A stretch of 64,000 bases of DNA from an uncultured Flammeovirgaceae bacterium (GCA_937884755.1 CAKZYJ010000512.1:1-64000), one strand, 5' to 3'. Shown: positions 1 to 10,071, numbered from the stretch's first letter. The notes: generated by a model from the letters alone, not told the origin. Translations and numbers: made by a program.

Positions 1-729
1 TAATGCATGTGCCGGTACGTCAGCCTGCCGATGGGTGGTTCGAGCCTCAGTTTGTTGGGGTTCCTGGGGCAGATTCCTACGGTAGGTTTCTCCGGCCGGA
101 ATATCCCCGAACCACTTTTCGGCTAACTGGCGAACCCTGCTTACCTCTACCTGTCCAGCTACTACCAATATGGCATTGTTCGGGCGATAAAATTTGTAGA
201 AGAATGATTTAACATCATCCAGGGTAGCATCCTCAATATGGGCAATATCACGTCCGATGGTGGGCCAGCGGTAGGGGTGAGTCTGGTACGCCAGGGCTTT
301 CAAGCTCATCATAGCGTCGCCGTAGGGTTGGTTTAGGTAGTTCTGTTTGTATTCTTCAATCACAACTTTCCGCTGTACCTCCAGCACATTGGGATCAAAC
401 GACAAGCTCAGCATCCGATCCGATTCCAGCCAAAAAGCAGTCTCCAGATTGGCCGCAGGCAACGTAATATAGTAGTTGGTAATATCAGGATTTGTAAATG
501 CGTTGTTTTCCCCACCTACTTTCTGTAATGGTTCATCAAAGGAAGGAATGGATTGGGAGCCTCCGAACATGAGATGTTCAAACAGGTGAGCAAACCCAGT
601 TTTATTTTCATCTTCATCACGAGAACCTACGTTGTAGAGAATGTTCGTAGTGGCAATGGGGATGGATGAATCAGGGTGAACCAGCACTTGTAATCCGTTA
701 TCTAGCGTAAATTGTTCAAATTCAATCAT
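1..729 (-). CDS. M16 (insulinase/pitrilysin) family zinc peptidase, N-terminal part; truncated by the window edge
   Basis: Minus-strand translation from ATG at 729 reads MIEFEQFTLDNGLQVLVHPDSSIPIATTNILYNVGSRDEDENKTGFAHLFEHLMFGGS..., with the inverted zinc motif HLFEH. The frame stays open to position 1 and is missing from the ORF track because it has no stop in the window. Confidence 0.93.
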   Translation of the reverse strand, partial: MIEFEQFTLDNGLQVLVHPDSSIPIATTNILYNVGSRDEDENKTGFAHLFEHLMFGGSQSIPSFDEPLQKVGGENNAFTNPDITNYYITLPAANLETAFWLESDRMLSLSFDPNVLEVQRKVVIEEYKQNYLNQPYGDAMMSLKALAYQTHPYRWPTIGRDIAHIEDATLDDVKSFFYKFYRPNNAILVVAGQVEVSRVRQLAEKWFGDIPAGETYRRNLPQEPQQTEARTTHRQADVPAHAL

Positions 730-902
730 GAGAAATTTTTCCTTTAACGAGCTGTATTAACCACCAATTCCTTAATTCGTTAGCAAAGAAGGCGATTTTG
801 TGGATTTTTCCGAAAAAAATCCTGAGTTCCCGTTGGTTACTATTTTTTTATTTGCCCTTCATTATTACTAATATTGAAGGAATTTTTCCACTTCCTAGAC
901 CG

Positions 903-2048
903 ATGCCAAAAACTAAAGACCAAACTAGTAGTAATAATCAGTTTCGGGAGCTAATCTTCCAATTTTTTGACCTGGTCAGAGAAGAACGTACGTTTATCTT
1001 GCTGATTGGCGTACTTTTTTTTATTGCGGCAGTAGTTTATCCTTATCCCGGTATCGCTATGTGGTTTGGCTTCCTGGTTGCTGCCTATTCGGCGGTATCC
1101 AACGATAGTATTCAAACATTGGGTACGTTCATAGCCTCCAATGCCAACCGACAGTGGTATGTTCTCTGGCTATATATCGGTGGACTTTTTCTGGTAACGG
1201 TAACTGTAGGCTGGTTTATGTACGATGGAGGTGTTTCTTTTGGACGTCTGCGGACGACGGAAACCGATGGCTCCCTATCATTTCCTCAGCCCGACAATTT
1301 TGCATTTCTCCAGATTGCAGCGCCGATCTTCTTATTGATTCTGACCCGACTACGGATGCCGGTATCTACTACATTTCTGTTGCTGAGCAGCTTTGCTATT
1401 AGTCCGAGTGCGGTAGGTTCGGTGATCAATAAAAGCCTGTCAGCCTATTTAATAGCCTTTGTGCTAGGGCTGGTAGTTTGGTTTCTGATTACCAATATTA
1501 CTAGGCGTTACTTTGTGGGCAAACCCAAAGTAGGGTGGGCGGTAGCCCAGTGGATTACTAGCGGAACGCTTTGGTCGGTATGGATTATGCAGGACGCTGC
1601 TAACATTGCTATTTACTTGCCCCGTTCTTTGAACGTTGCCCAGTTTCTAGGTTTTGCTCTTATCGTATTTTTAGGATTAGGTCTGATTTTCTTTTTGAAA
1701 GGAGATAAGATTCAAGACATCGTCAACGAAAAGACCGAAGTAACCGATATTCGGGCGGCTACTATCATTGATTTCGTGTATGCTCTTATTTTGATATACA
1801 AGCTTACCATCAGTACCATTCCGATGAGCACTACCTGGGTGTTTATTGGTTTGCTGGGTGGCCGCGAGTTAGGTATACGCCTGAGGGAAAGAGCTAATGG
1901 CGAAGCCCAAAAAGGAGGAATTCTGGGAACGCTCAGAATGATTGGTAAGGATGTGGGATTAGCAACGGTTGGACTGATTGTGTCAGTGCTGCTGGCAATG
2001 GCAGTAAATGAGCAGTTTCGGGTGCAGGTATTAGAATTCTTCAGTTAG
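903..2048 (+). CDS. multi-pass membrane protein, possibly a divergent PiT-type (inorganic phosphate transporter-like) protein
   Basis: ORF 798..2048; ATG at 903 (MPKTKDQTSS) is a more plausible start. Many hydrophobic segments. The two halves carry PiT-like motif pairs: SNDSIQTLGT + PVSTTF, and QDAANIAIYLPR + PMSTTWVFIGLLGG. Confidence 0.55.
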   Translation: MPKTKDQTSSNNQFRELIFQFFDLVREERTFILLIGVLFFIAAVVYPYPGIAMWFGFLVAAYSAVSNDSIQTLGTFIASNANRQWYVLWLYIGGLFLVTVTVGWFMYDGGVSFGRLRTTETDGSLSFPQPDNFAFLQIAAPIFLLILTRLRMPVSTTFLLLSSFAISPSAVGSVINKSLSAYLIAFVLGLVVWFLITNITRRYFVGKPKVGWAVAQWITSGTLWSVWIMQDAANIAIYLPRSLNVAQFLGFALIVFLGLGLIFFLKGDKIQDIVNEKTEVTDIRAATIIDFVYALILIYKLTISTIPMSTTWVFIGLLGGRELGIRLRERANGEAQKGGILGTLRMIGKDVGLATVGLIVSVLLAMAVNEQFRVQVLEFFS

Positions 2049-3012
2049 AAAACACTTCCCATATTTTCTTTCCAATGCCAGACTGTACACTGAATTGACC
2101 GTTTTTCCAGTGTAGTTCTACCATCATTTCATCATCAGGAAAACCAAACTGGTTGGGCAACTCATTATAATGGGTAGACGAGGAGGTGAGGTTAATATCG
2201 ACTGCTTCTGGTATTTTGTCCAAAGTGACCAAGGAGTATCCAATAACAACGGCTTCCGGGGAAAATTTCTTCAAATGCCGCCTCTTCAGCTTTCCCTTTT
2301 CAGGCAGTACTACTAACGCACTTTGGGAGGAAAGTTGGTAAGTATAAAGTGGTTTTTCCGGAAGGTTGAATAAATACTGAATATCCGAAGAGAAACTTCC
2401 AATGATCAGTAAGGGAGTCATTCGGCCAGATGCAGAAATAGAAGATTGCCAATTTTCTAACCACTCTCTCCAATCCGTTTTAGTGTGAAAGCCGGATAAA
2501 CCATCCATTAACAAAAAATTGAATTCATTTTTAGCTACCCAAGCGTTTAGTTCTCTCCATTCATCCGGCTTTTGATGCAGGTCGGGAGAAGTCCAGTAGG
2601 TCTTCCAAGAATTTTTCTTTTTAGATAAAGTCTGAAACCAATAACGATTACTGATTCCTTCGTCTTCAGCAATCACGAAATAGTAGTAAGTATCTGGTTT
2701 TAAATTGTTGAGAGTACTGAAATAATTCTCCATTCCCTGATGAAAGTAGGAGGCAGTTACCGATACTTGAAATTGATATGCTGCGGTATCCTGACCGTGA
2801 TCTATAGTATCGAAGTATATACGTTGGGTATCAGGGCAACCAGCAATAAGCTCCCATCCGATAGTGATGGATGTACCGGGATTTTCGGTGAGAATGAGCC
2901 GATAATTCTGGGTAACTGCTTCGACTGATGGACTCAGAACAACAAAAACTAATGCTATTCTAATGGTTAACCAAAAACTTTTCCAGGAACTAAATAGTAT
3001 TTTTGGTAACAA
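2041..3012 (-). CDS. secreted purple-acid-phosphatase-like protein (FN3-like N-terminus) with degenerate phosphoesterase domain
   Basis: Signal-like N-terminus; FN3-like segment (RLILTENPGTSITIGWELIAG...LKPDTYYYFVIAEDEGISNRYWFQT). Then WREWLENWQSSISASGRMTPLLIIGS...YLFNLPE, which resembles PAP-like proteins but lacks GDxxY, GNHE/D and GHxH. Confidence 0.5.
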   Translation of the reverse strand: MLPKILFSSWKSFWLTIRIALVFVVLSPSVEAVTQNYRLILTENPGTSITIGWELIAGCPDTQRIYFDTIDHGQDTAAYQFQVSVTASYFHQGMENYFSTLNNLKPDTYYYFVIAEDEGISNRYWFQTLSKKKNSWKTYWTSPDLHQKPDEWRELNAWVAKNEFNFLLMDGLSGFHTKTDWREWLENWQSSISASGRMTPLLIIGSFSSDIQYLFNLPEKPLYTYQLSSQSALVVLPEKGKLKRRHLKKFSPEAVVIGYSLVTLDKIPEAVDINLTSSSTHYNELPNQFGFPDDEMMVELHWKNGQFSVQSGIGKKIWEVFSN

Positions 3013-3046
3013 TTTCTTAACATTAAGTTAACAATTTCTTAACATT
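3007..3046. repeat. two perfect 18-bp direct repeats TAACAATTTCTTAACATT, 22-bp period
   Basis: Copies at 3007-3024 and 3029-3046, in the gap between divergent genes 2041..3012(-) and 3073..3216(+). Confidence 0.85.
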
Positions 3047-3072
3047 GATTTTCTCACCTAATCCGTGTTCTC

Positions 3073-3216
3073 ATGAAAACTCCTTACGAACATCGCGCGA
3101 AATACGGGTTTCATTACTTGCTGTTTGGCAAACCATCTAAACGCGCCCGACTGATGTATTGGCTGCTGCTTGGCTTTCTGCTGCTGATCAATATCGCGTA
3201 TATACTGAAGTTTTAA
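3073..3216 (+). CDS. small (47 aa) single-span membrane protein
   Basis: MKTPYEHRAKYGFHYLLFGKPSKRARLMYWLLLGFLLLINIAYILKF; absent from the ORF track because of the length cutoff. Fills the gap before the convergent M20 gene. Confidence 0.55.
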   Translation: MKTPYEHRAKYGFHYLLFGKPSKRARLMYWLLLGFLLLINIAYILKF

Positions 3217-4406
3217 GTGCCTGAGGCTAGTTCAGTGAGTGTAAGCCAACTCATCAATCCAGGCCATATATCTAGCGCCTGCTCATCAATATCAAAAGTA
3301 GGAGTGTGCACTCCTGAGGTTATGCCTTTAGCTTCATTTCCGGTTCCCAAACGATAAAAACACGCATCTACGTGGTGGGTATAGTAGGCAAAATCTTCAG
3401 CGGCCATCCACAAGTCTAGATCCACCACATTTTCCTCACCTAAGTACTCTATGGCCGACTGTTTTACTCGCTGGGTGAGCTCAGGATTATTTTGTAAAAA
3501 AGGGTAACCCACTTTAATATCTACTTCGGCCGAGCCGCCCAAACTCTCAGCAATGCCCGTAACGATCTGTCTAATTTTTTGGTGAGCCTTGTGCCGCCAC
3601 TCTTCGTTCAACGTCCGGAAAGTGCCTTCCAGGTAAACTTCATTGGGAATAACATTGGTAGCCCCCTCAGCAATTACTTTTCCGAAGGAAAGCACCGACG
3701 GAATTTTAGGATTAGCTGCCCGGCTAATTACCTGCTGAAGTGTAACCAAAACCTGGGAAGTAATCATCACCGGGTCGATATTCTTTTCTGGCATAGCCGC
3801 GTGACCACCTTTTCCGCGGATGGTTAGGTAAATTTCGTCGGCACTGGCCATATACATTCCTTCCCGAAATCCTACTTTTCCTACGGGAAGGTGGGGGAGT
3901 ACATGCTGTCCCAGCATGTTGTCCGGTTTAGGGTTTTCCAGTACTCCATCTTTAATCATGAGCGAGGCCCCACCGGGAAAACGCTCCTCACCGGGTTGAA
4001 AAACTAACTTTACAGTGCCTTCAAATTCTTCGCGCAACTGCTGAAGGATATAGGCAGTTCCTAACAGCGATGAAGTGTGTACATCGTGGCCACAGGCGTG
4101 CATCACCCCGTCATTCTGAGATTTATAGGGAACGTCATTAGCTTCTTTGATTGGCAGAGCATCCATATCGGCTCGAAGTGCTACTGTTTTGCCGGGTTTC
4201 CTACCTTCAATAGTGGCTACTACTCCAGTATCAGCTACTCCTTCTTGAGGTGACAGACCAAAGGACTTCAATTGTTCAGCTACGAAACGAGCGGTATTAT
4301 GCTCCTGAAAAGACAGTTCAGGGTGCTGGTGTAAGTGGCGGCGAAAACCAATAACTTGTTCCGCTCGTTCTCGGGACAGGGTTTGAATACGTTCTTGTAA
4401 TGACAT
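3213..4406 (-). CDS. M20 family amidohydrolase (N-acyl-amino-acid hydrolase type)
   Basis: HLHQHPELSFQEHNTARFV, ALRADMDALPI, HACGHDVHTSSLLG, FQPGEE, GKGGHAAMP motifs. Confidence 0.93.
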   Translation of the reverse strand: MSLQERIQTLSRERAEQVIGFRRHLHQHPELSFQEHNTARFVAEQLKSFGLSPQEGVADTGVVATIEGRKPGKTVALRADMDALPIKEANDVPYKSQNDGVMHACGHDVHTSSLLGTAYILQQLREEFEGTVKLVFQPGEERFPGGASLMIKDGVLENPKPDNMLGQHVLPHLPVGKVGFREGMYMASADEIYLTIRGKGGHAAMPEKNIDPVMITSQVLVTLQQVISRAANPKIPSVLSFGKVIAEGATNVIPNEVYLEGTFRTLNEEWRHKAHQKIRQIVTGIAESLGGSAEVDIKVGYPFLQNNPELTQRVKQSAIEYLGEENVVDLDLWMAAEDFAYYTHHVDACFYRLGTGNEAKGITSGVHTPTFDIDEQALDIWPGLMSWLTLTELASGT

Positions 4407-4414
4407 AAATGAAG

Positions 4415-4951
4415 TTAATCAACTACCGGAAAAGTGGCCGGAACAAAGAGTACATTAGGAAAGAATTCTTTCAGAGCAATGTAATCCTGCTGGGCTTCCA
4501 GCCGATTATCGTACTCACCCACTCGAACCCGAAAGAGTGTGTTAAACGCCATTTTCGGCTCAGAATCAGGGAGGGCATCGTAGACTTTTAGTTTCGCTTC
4601 GTTAGCCCGCTCACGGCTATTGCCCGCATAAACCTGTAAAGTAAATCCTTGATACTCGTTACGTTTCTGGTTCAGGTCGTCTACGGCTCGGAAATATTCA
4701 GCCATATCTTCCGTGACTGAATAGGGAGTTTCTAAAGTGGAAGCCAATACTCTTTCTTCCGGATTGGGTACTACCGAATCATCCAAAGATGTCGCCTGGT
4801 CAATGGAATCGGTGTATTGAATGCGGTAGCGACTAATGTCCTCTTCGTAATCATCTGACCGTTGGGTCGAGATGGTTTTGGAAGGGGCGCACTGCTGAAA
4901 AATGAACATTATTCCAGCCAAGCCGAGAAATAGAAAAATTGTTCGATTCAT
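4415..4951 (-). CDS. lipoprotein with C-terminal SPOR-like domain
   Basis: Lipobox FIFQQC after MNRTIFLFLGLAG (ORF extends to 4972, but ATG at 4951 is favoured). C-terminal FTLQVYAGNSRERANEAK...FRVRVGEYDNRLEAQ is SPOR-like. Confidence 0.75.
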   Translation of the reverse strand: MNRTIFLFLGLAGIMFIFQQCAPSKTISTQRSDDYEEDISRYRIQYTDSIDQATSLDDSVVPNPEERVLASTLETPYSVTEDMAEYFRAVDDLNQKRNEYQGFTLQVYAGNSRERANEAKLKVYDALPDSEPKMAFNTLFRVRVGEYDNRLEAQQDYIALKEFFPNVLFVPATFPVVD

Positions 4952-5079
4952 AATCGGTTGAAATTCACGCAAAAGTATAGTTTTCTGTTGGTAACTTCTA
5001 AAAGATAACGGCTAAACTGCTCATTTGTGTTGCTTATCAGTTCATCAGTCTCGATTTAGCAACTGTCTAAGCTTTCAGC

Positions 5080-6618
5080 TTATCCATTCCAGCCCTCCCG
5101 ATCCAGGCTACGGTACTGGATAGCTTCCGCCAGATGCTCAACAGCAATCTCTCGCGAATTACTTAAATCAGCGATAGTTCGGGAAACTTTGAGAATACGA
5201 TCGTAGGCCCGAGATGATAGCCCTAAACGCTCCATAGCGGTTTTCAGTAGTGTTTTACCCGCTGAGGAAATATCACAGATTTCTTTTACCATTGGAGGGG
5301 GCATCATGGCATTGCAGTAAATGCCTTTATCTTTAAATCGTTCGGTTTGCAACTTACGGGCAGCTACAACTCTTTCCCGGATGTGAAAGCTACTCTCGGT
5401 TTTGCGGTTAGCGGTCATCTCGTCAAAGGAAACTGGGTTTACCTCCACGTGAATGTCAATCCGATCTAAGAGCGGGCCACTGATCTTATTGAGGTAGCGT
5501 TGTACGGCAGCTGGAGAATCGGGGTGACCCAGTTGTTTATCGTAAAAATCGCCCGATGGGCTGGGGTTCATACTAGCAATCAGCATAAAATTAGCTGGGA
5601 AATCCACTGTTCCTTTAGCCCGGGAAATGGTGACTGAGCGTTCCTCCAGCGGTTGCCGTAACACTTCCAGCACAGTTCGCTTAAATTCTGGTAGTTCATC
5701 CAGAAAGAGAATTCCGTTATGGGCTAATGAAATTTGACCAGGCTGAGGAACGTTTCCGCCTCCTACCAATGCGGCATCGCTGATGGTATGATGCGGGGAG
5801 CAAAACGGACGTTGGGCAATTAAAGAAGTATCTGATCCTAACTTACCGGCAACTGAATGAATTTTGGTGGTTTCCAGCGCTTCGTGCAGCGTGAGGGGAG
5901 GAAGAATAGTAGAAATCCGACGAGCTAGCATGGTTTTTCCTGAGCCGGGAGGGCCCACCATAATTACGTTATGTCCACCCGCCGCGGCTACTTCTAAGGC
6001 CCGTTTAATGCTTTCGTGTCCCTGTACATCGGCAAAATCTACCTCAAACTGGTTGATCTCATCAAAGAAAATGTCGCGGGTTTCGTGCCACAGCGGTTCA
6101 ATCTTCCGAGTTCCCTCCAGAAATTCTATCGTTTCGGACAGCGTTTCTACGCCAATTACCTCCAGATTATTCACAATGGCCGCCTCCCGAGCATTTTCTC
6201 TGGGAAGAATAAACCCTTTAAAGCCATGTCTACGGGCCTCCACCGCAATGGGCAATACTCCCCGAATAGGACGTAGAATACCATCTAGCGAAAGCTCGCC
6301 CATCATCAGGTATTTGCTAAGTAGCTCATCTTTAATCTGTCCGGATGCCGCCAAAATCCCTACTGCGATGGGTAGATCGTAGGCTGAACCTTCTTTGCGA
6401 ATATCAGCGGGAGCGAGGTTGACGACGGTTTTAATCCGGGGCATGGAGTAGCCCGAATGCTTGATAGCGGCTTCTACCCGTTGTTCACTTTCTTTTACGG
6501 CACTATCAGGCAAACCCACCATGAAAAATTTAGTGCCTTGCCCGACACTAACCTCAATGGTAATCAGATATGCATCAACTCCGTAAACCGCCCCGCCATA
6601 AGTTTTCGCTAACATCAA
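5080..6618 (-). CDS. comM: YifB/ComM family Mg-chelatase-like AAA ATPase
   Basis: GVDAYLITIEVSVGQGTKFFMVGLPDSAVKESEQRV, NVIMVGPPGSGKTMLARR, HNGILFLDELPEF, ASMNPSPSG motifs; 512 aa. Confidence 0.95.
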   Translation of the reverse strand: MMLAKTYGGAVYGVDAYLITIEVSVGQGTKFFMVGLPDSAVKESEQRVEAAIKHSGYSMPRIKTVVNLAPADIRKEGSAYDLPIAVGILAASGQIKDELLSKYLMMGELSLDGILRPIRGVLPIAVEARRHGFKGFILPRENAREAAIVNNLEVIGVETLSETIEFLEGTRKIEPLWHETRDIFFDEINQFEVDFADVQGHESIKRALEVAAAGGHNVIMVGPPGSGKTMLARRISTILPPLTLHEALETTKIHSVAGKLGSDTSLIAQRPFCSPHHTISDAALVGGGNVPQPGQISLAHNGILFLDELPEFKRTVLEVLRQPLEERSVTISRAKGTVDFPANFMLIASMNPSPSGDFYDKQLGHPDSPAAVQRYLNKISGPLLDRIDIHVEVNPVSFDEMTANRKTESSFHIRERVVAARKLQTERFKDKGIYCNAMMPPPMVKEICDISSAGKTLLKTAMERLGLSSRAYDRILKVSRTIADLSNSREIAVEHLAEAIQYRSLDREGWNG

Positions 6619-6740
6619 TAATAGTTGATAATTAAAAATTGATAGTTGACAATGATTCAGAATTCAAAAATGATGAACCAATAAATGTCTGACAAACAGA
6701 TTATTGGAAATTTGGTAGGGATGTATGAAAAGGGAGTGAA

Positions 6741-7322
6741 TTACTGAGAGTTAATAAGCTGCTTTTCAATCAGTAGAATAAGAATGTGGATAACTTTGAT
6801 GTGAACCTCTTGAATACGGTCGGCGTAGCCAAAGTGAGGAACGCGAATTTCTACGTCGGCCTTTTCTGCAAGCAATCCACCATTTTTACCAGTCAGTAGA
6901 ACTACCTTCATGCCCAGTGAACGAGCGGAATCTACTGCATTAATCACGTTGGCTGAGTTGCCGCTGGTGCTAATACCCAGCAGGGCATCTTCGGGCTTTC
7001 CCAGACCTTCAATAAAGCGGGAAAAAACTTGATCGTAGCCGTAGTCGTTGCTCACGCAAGAAATATGGCTAGGGTCAGAAATGGCAATAGCGGGAAGTGC
7101 CCGGCGATTGTCTCGATAACGTCCGCTAAGTTCTTCGGCAAAGTGCATAGCATCGCAGTGGGAGCCTCCGTTTCCGCAACTAATAATTTTACCTCCAGAC
7201 CGTATGCTTTCAGCGAGCAATATTGCAGCCTGCTCAATTTTCTCTAGTTGCTTTTCGTCTTCCAAAAAAGCATTTAGCACCTTAGTGGCTTCAAGCAGTT
7301 CGCTACGGATGAGTTCTTTCAC
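6741..7322 (-). CDS. gmhA: phosphoheptose isomerase (SIS domain)
   Basis: [74 protein letters not shown]. Confidence 0.92.
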   Translation of the reverse strand: MKELIRSELLEATKVLNAFLEDEKQLEKIEQAAILLAESIRSGGKIISCGNGGSHCDAMHFAEELSGRYRDNRRALPAIAISDPSHISCVSNDYGYDQVFSRFIEGLGKPEDALLGISTSGNSANVINAVDSARSLGMKVVLLTGKNGGLLAEKADVEIRVPHFGYADRIQEVHIKVIHILILLIEKQLINSQ

Positions 7323-7699
7323 AAAAGCTTCTGTTGATCGTTGTTTTCGTCTTCTTCCGTTTCGGGTGGGGCGGACTGAATGGACGATTCAAATGACTTG
7401 ATTTCCTGGTCTATTTCATCTTCCCGTCGCTTCATATCGTAGACTTGGGCTTTAATTTCATTTTTCTCCACTTCCAGTTTGGCCAGTTTATTCTGGTAGT
7501 ATCGACGGTCAAAGAGTGCAAATCCGAACACTACTAAAAACAAGCCTAGCCCGATTAGGGTGATGGTAGTAATTGCGGTAGCACTATCTACCAGATTGTT
7601 AGCCACACTATCGCTGAGGCTAAGGGCAAAAGCTACCAGCGTAGCGTGGTAAAAAAGCAGTAGGATGAAGAAAAATAAGCGAATTGGTTTCATGAGCAT
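7319..7699 (-). CDS. membrane protein with coiled-coil/acidic tail
   Basis: Two hydrophobic segments followed by [34 protein letters not shown]. Overlaps the gmhA start by 4 nt. Confidence 0.65.
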   Translation of the reverse strand: MLMKPIRLFFFILLLFYHATLVAFALSLSDSVANNLVDSATAITTITLIGLGLFLVVFGFALFDRRYYQNKLAKLEVEKNEIKAQVYDMKRREDEIDQEIKSFESSIQSAPPETEEDENNDQQKLL

Positions 7700-7769
7700 A
7701 CAGGTTTATTGCGATAAATATAGAGCATCCTACTTAGTTAACGAATGAACCACCGTAGTTTGTTATCAA

Positions 7770-9602
7770 CTATACTGCCTGCATTTCAGTAAGTTTGCGG
7801 TACAGACCACCCTCCTCTACCAGTTCCAAATGGGTACCTCGTTGCACAATTTTGCCCTGCTGTACTACCACAATTTCATCGGCGTGCTGAATGGTACTAA
7901 GTCGGTGAGCGATTACCAGCGAGGTTCGGTTTTGCATGAGGTGCGTTAGAGCCTCTTGCACCAGCCGTTCCGATTCTGAATCAAGGGCGGAAGTGGCTTC
8001 ATCCAGAATTAAAATTGCTGGATTTTTGAGAACTGCCCGAGCAATACTCAGTCGCTGTCGTTGTCCTCCCGAAAGTTTGGTTCCTCTTTCTCCCACGGTA
8101 GTCAGATACTGCTGGGGAGACTCCATGATAAAATTGTGAGCGTTGGCAATCTTAGCTGCCTGTATCACTTCTTCTTCAGTAGCATGAGGCTTACCAAATG
8201 TAATGTTATTGTATATCGTATCATTGAAGAGTATTGACTCTTGCGTTACAATTCCCATCTGCTGCCGCAGCTCCGACAACTTAAATTCATGTAATGGTAT
8301 ATCATCCAGATAGATAGTGCCCTGGGTAGGATCGTAAAAGAGAGTTAGAAGATCTGCTAATGTAGATTTTCCACCTCCTGACGGGCCTACTAACGCGATA
8401 GTCTGTCCTTTTTTTAGGGTTAGATTAATATTCTCCAGTACCGGTTCATCATCGTAAGCAAATGAAATATTCTCGTATCGGATTTGATCATTGAAGGCGG
8501 GAAGATCCTTGGCATTAGGAGAATCAACAATCTGAGGTTCGGTATCAATAATTTTAAATATCCGGTCTCCTGAAGCCAACCCTCGTTGAAGTCCACTGAT
8601 TGAATTACTAATCGAGCGGGCGGGGTTCAGCATTTGGGAAAAGATGATAATGTACGTAATAAATTCGCTGGCAGTAAGCGAAGAATCGTTGTTGAGGACA
8701 AGTATTCCTCCGTAGAGGAGAATCATTGCTACCACGGAAACACCCAGAAATTCGGAAAGGGGGGAGGCCAGTTCCTGCTTGCGGGCCATAGAAACGATGG
8801 TGCGAGTGTAGTGCTTTACTTCCTTCTTAAAGGAATTGTAGACCAGTGGGCGGGCGTTAAACGCCTTTACAATTCGCATTCCCGATAATACTTCGTCCAG
8901 AATGCCAACAATCCGGCCCAAGGATTCCTGACTTTCGGTAGCCTTGCGTTTCAGTCGTTTGGTAATCTGACCGATGATTAATCCGGAAAGGAGTAAAACC
9001 AGAAGGACGAAAACGGTGAGTTGAGGTGACATGAATAGGAGCACTGCAAAATATCCAGCAATGGTGGCCGGGTCGCGAAAAAGCATTTTGAGGGTGTTAA
9101 CCACCGAGGCTTCAACTTCCTGCATGTCATTGGTCATCCTGGACATGATATCGCCTTTATGCTCATTGGTAAAATAACCCATATGCAATCGGGAGGCCTG
9201 ATCAAAAACGCGCAGCCGTAGCCGCTGAAGGGTAGTAGCCCGAATTTTGGCTAGCGTGATGCCCGCAGCGTAGCGAAAAAGATTGGCTAACATGACCGAG
9301 ACTACAATAATTCCACAAACAAAAGCCAAAGCCCCAACTTTACCGTGCGTATCAATAACCGAAATGAAATAATAATTGAAAACCCCGAGAATGTAATCGA
9401 CCGAAAATGAAAATTCGGGTATGTTACGCATGCTGACTAAGGTATTATCATCTACTTGGTTAAAAAGCACTTCGAAGAGGGGAATCAGTAGCGTTAAGTT
9501 GATTAATCCAAAAATGATTGAAAGAGACGCGTAGAGTAAGTATTGAGGTACGTACTGCCGATAGGGTTTGGCGAAAGAAAGAATCCGTAAGTAGGTTTTC
9601 AT
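7770..9602 (-). CDS. ABC transporter, fused permease/ATPase (MsbA-like exporter)
   Basis: TM region then Walker A GPSGGGKS, signature LSGGQRQRLSIAR, Walker B ILILDEATSALD; 610 aa. Confidence 0.94.
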   Translation of the reverse strand: MKTYLRILSFAKPYRQYVPQYLLYASLSIIFGLINLTLLIPLFEVLFNQVDDNTLVSMRNIPEFSFSVDYILGVFNYYFISVIDTHGKVGALAFVCGIIVVSVMLANLFRYAAGITLAKIRATTLQRLRLRVFDQASRLHMGYFTNEHKGDIMSRMTNDMQEVEASVVNTLKMLFRDPATIAGYFAVLLFMSPQLTVFVLLVLLLSGLIIGQITKRLKRKATESQESLGRIVGILDEVLSGMRIVKAFNARPLVYNSFKKEVKHYTRTIVSMARKQELASPLSEFLGVSVVAMILLYGGILVLNNDSSLTASEFITYIIIFSQMLNPARSISNSISGLQRGLASGDRIFKIIDTEPQIVDSPNAKDLPAFNDQIRYENISFAYDDEPVLENINLTLKKGQTIALVGPSGGGKSTLADLLTLFYDPTQGTIYLDDIPLHEFKLSELRQQMGIVTQESILFNDTIYNNITFGKPHATEEEVIQAAKIANAHNFIMESPQQYLTTVGERGTKLSGGQRQRLSIARAVLKNPAILILDEATSALDSESERLVQEALTHLMQNRTSLVIAHRLSTIQHADEIVVVQQGKIVQRGTHLELVEEGGLYRKLTEMQAV

Positions 9603-9868
9603 AATGAGTTTTTGAACTACTTTCTACTGTCAATCAATTCAGTGAGTGAACGCATTTAGGTGGGACAGGTTGCTGATACTTGGACTCAAGGATAAAACCG
9701 AGGCAAAACTAGTATGTTTTCGAGTAATTTGGTAAAATTGCGCCCGAATTGATACTCTTTTACCTTTTTTCAGTCAAGCCCCAACCTAAACTAGTAGGGA
9801 GAGGTTAATGATAATAGTAAGGTTGAAATTCTCAACTGATTTGCCAACGTTGAACAAATTTACGCCAT

Positions 9869-10069
9869 ATGTTTGATGCCAATGGGACCGAAGGTCTGGA
9901 ATTATTTACCTGGGTAGTAGGTGGGCTAATAGGATTGATTGCCGCACTTACGTTCACCCATTTTTTATCAGTACAGAAAGAAGATACCGAAATAGAAGAT
10001 GTAGAGCCTGTTGAGGCGACTTCCCATACTGAGGCCACTTCTCATCCCGACAAGCCAACAACTGCCTAG
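9869..10069 (+). CDS. small membrane protein (66 aa)
   Basis: MFDANGTEGLELFTWVVGGLIGLIAALTFTHFLSVQKEDTEIEDVEP..., one hydrophobic span; antisense ORFs in the same place look non-coding. Confidence 0.5.
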   Translation: MFDANGTEGLELFTWVVGGLIGLIAALTFTHFLSVQKEDTEIEDVEPVEATSHTEATSHPDKPTTA

Positions 10070-10071
10070 TT

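Noticed and set aside
798-902. N-terminal 35 aa extension of the PiT-like ORF
   Set aside because: MWIFPKKILSSRWLLFFYLPFIITNIEGIFPLPRP looks like translated promoter/leader sequence; ATG 903 followed by a hydrophilic start is more likely.
5864-6382. 172-aa + strand ORF antisense to comM
   Set aside because: Serine/proline/arginine-rich low-complexity composition typical of antisense frames; the minus-strand gene is unambiguous. The same logic was applied to most antisense ORFs (e.g. 3579..3827, 7204..7401, 26628..26927, 48615..48938, 54702..55046).
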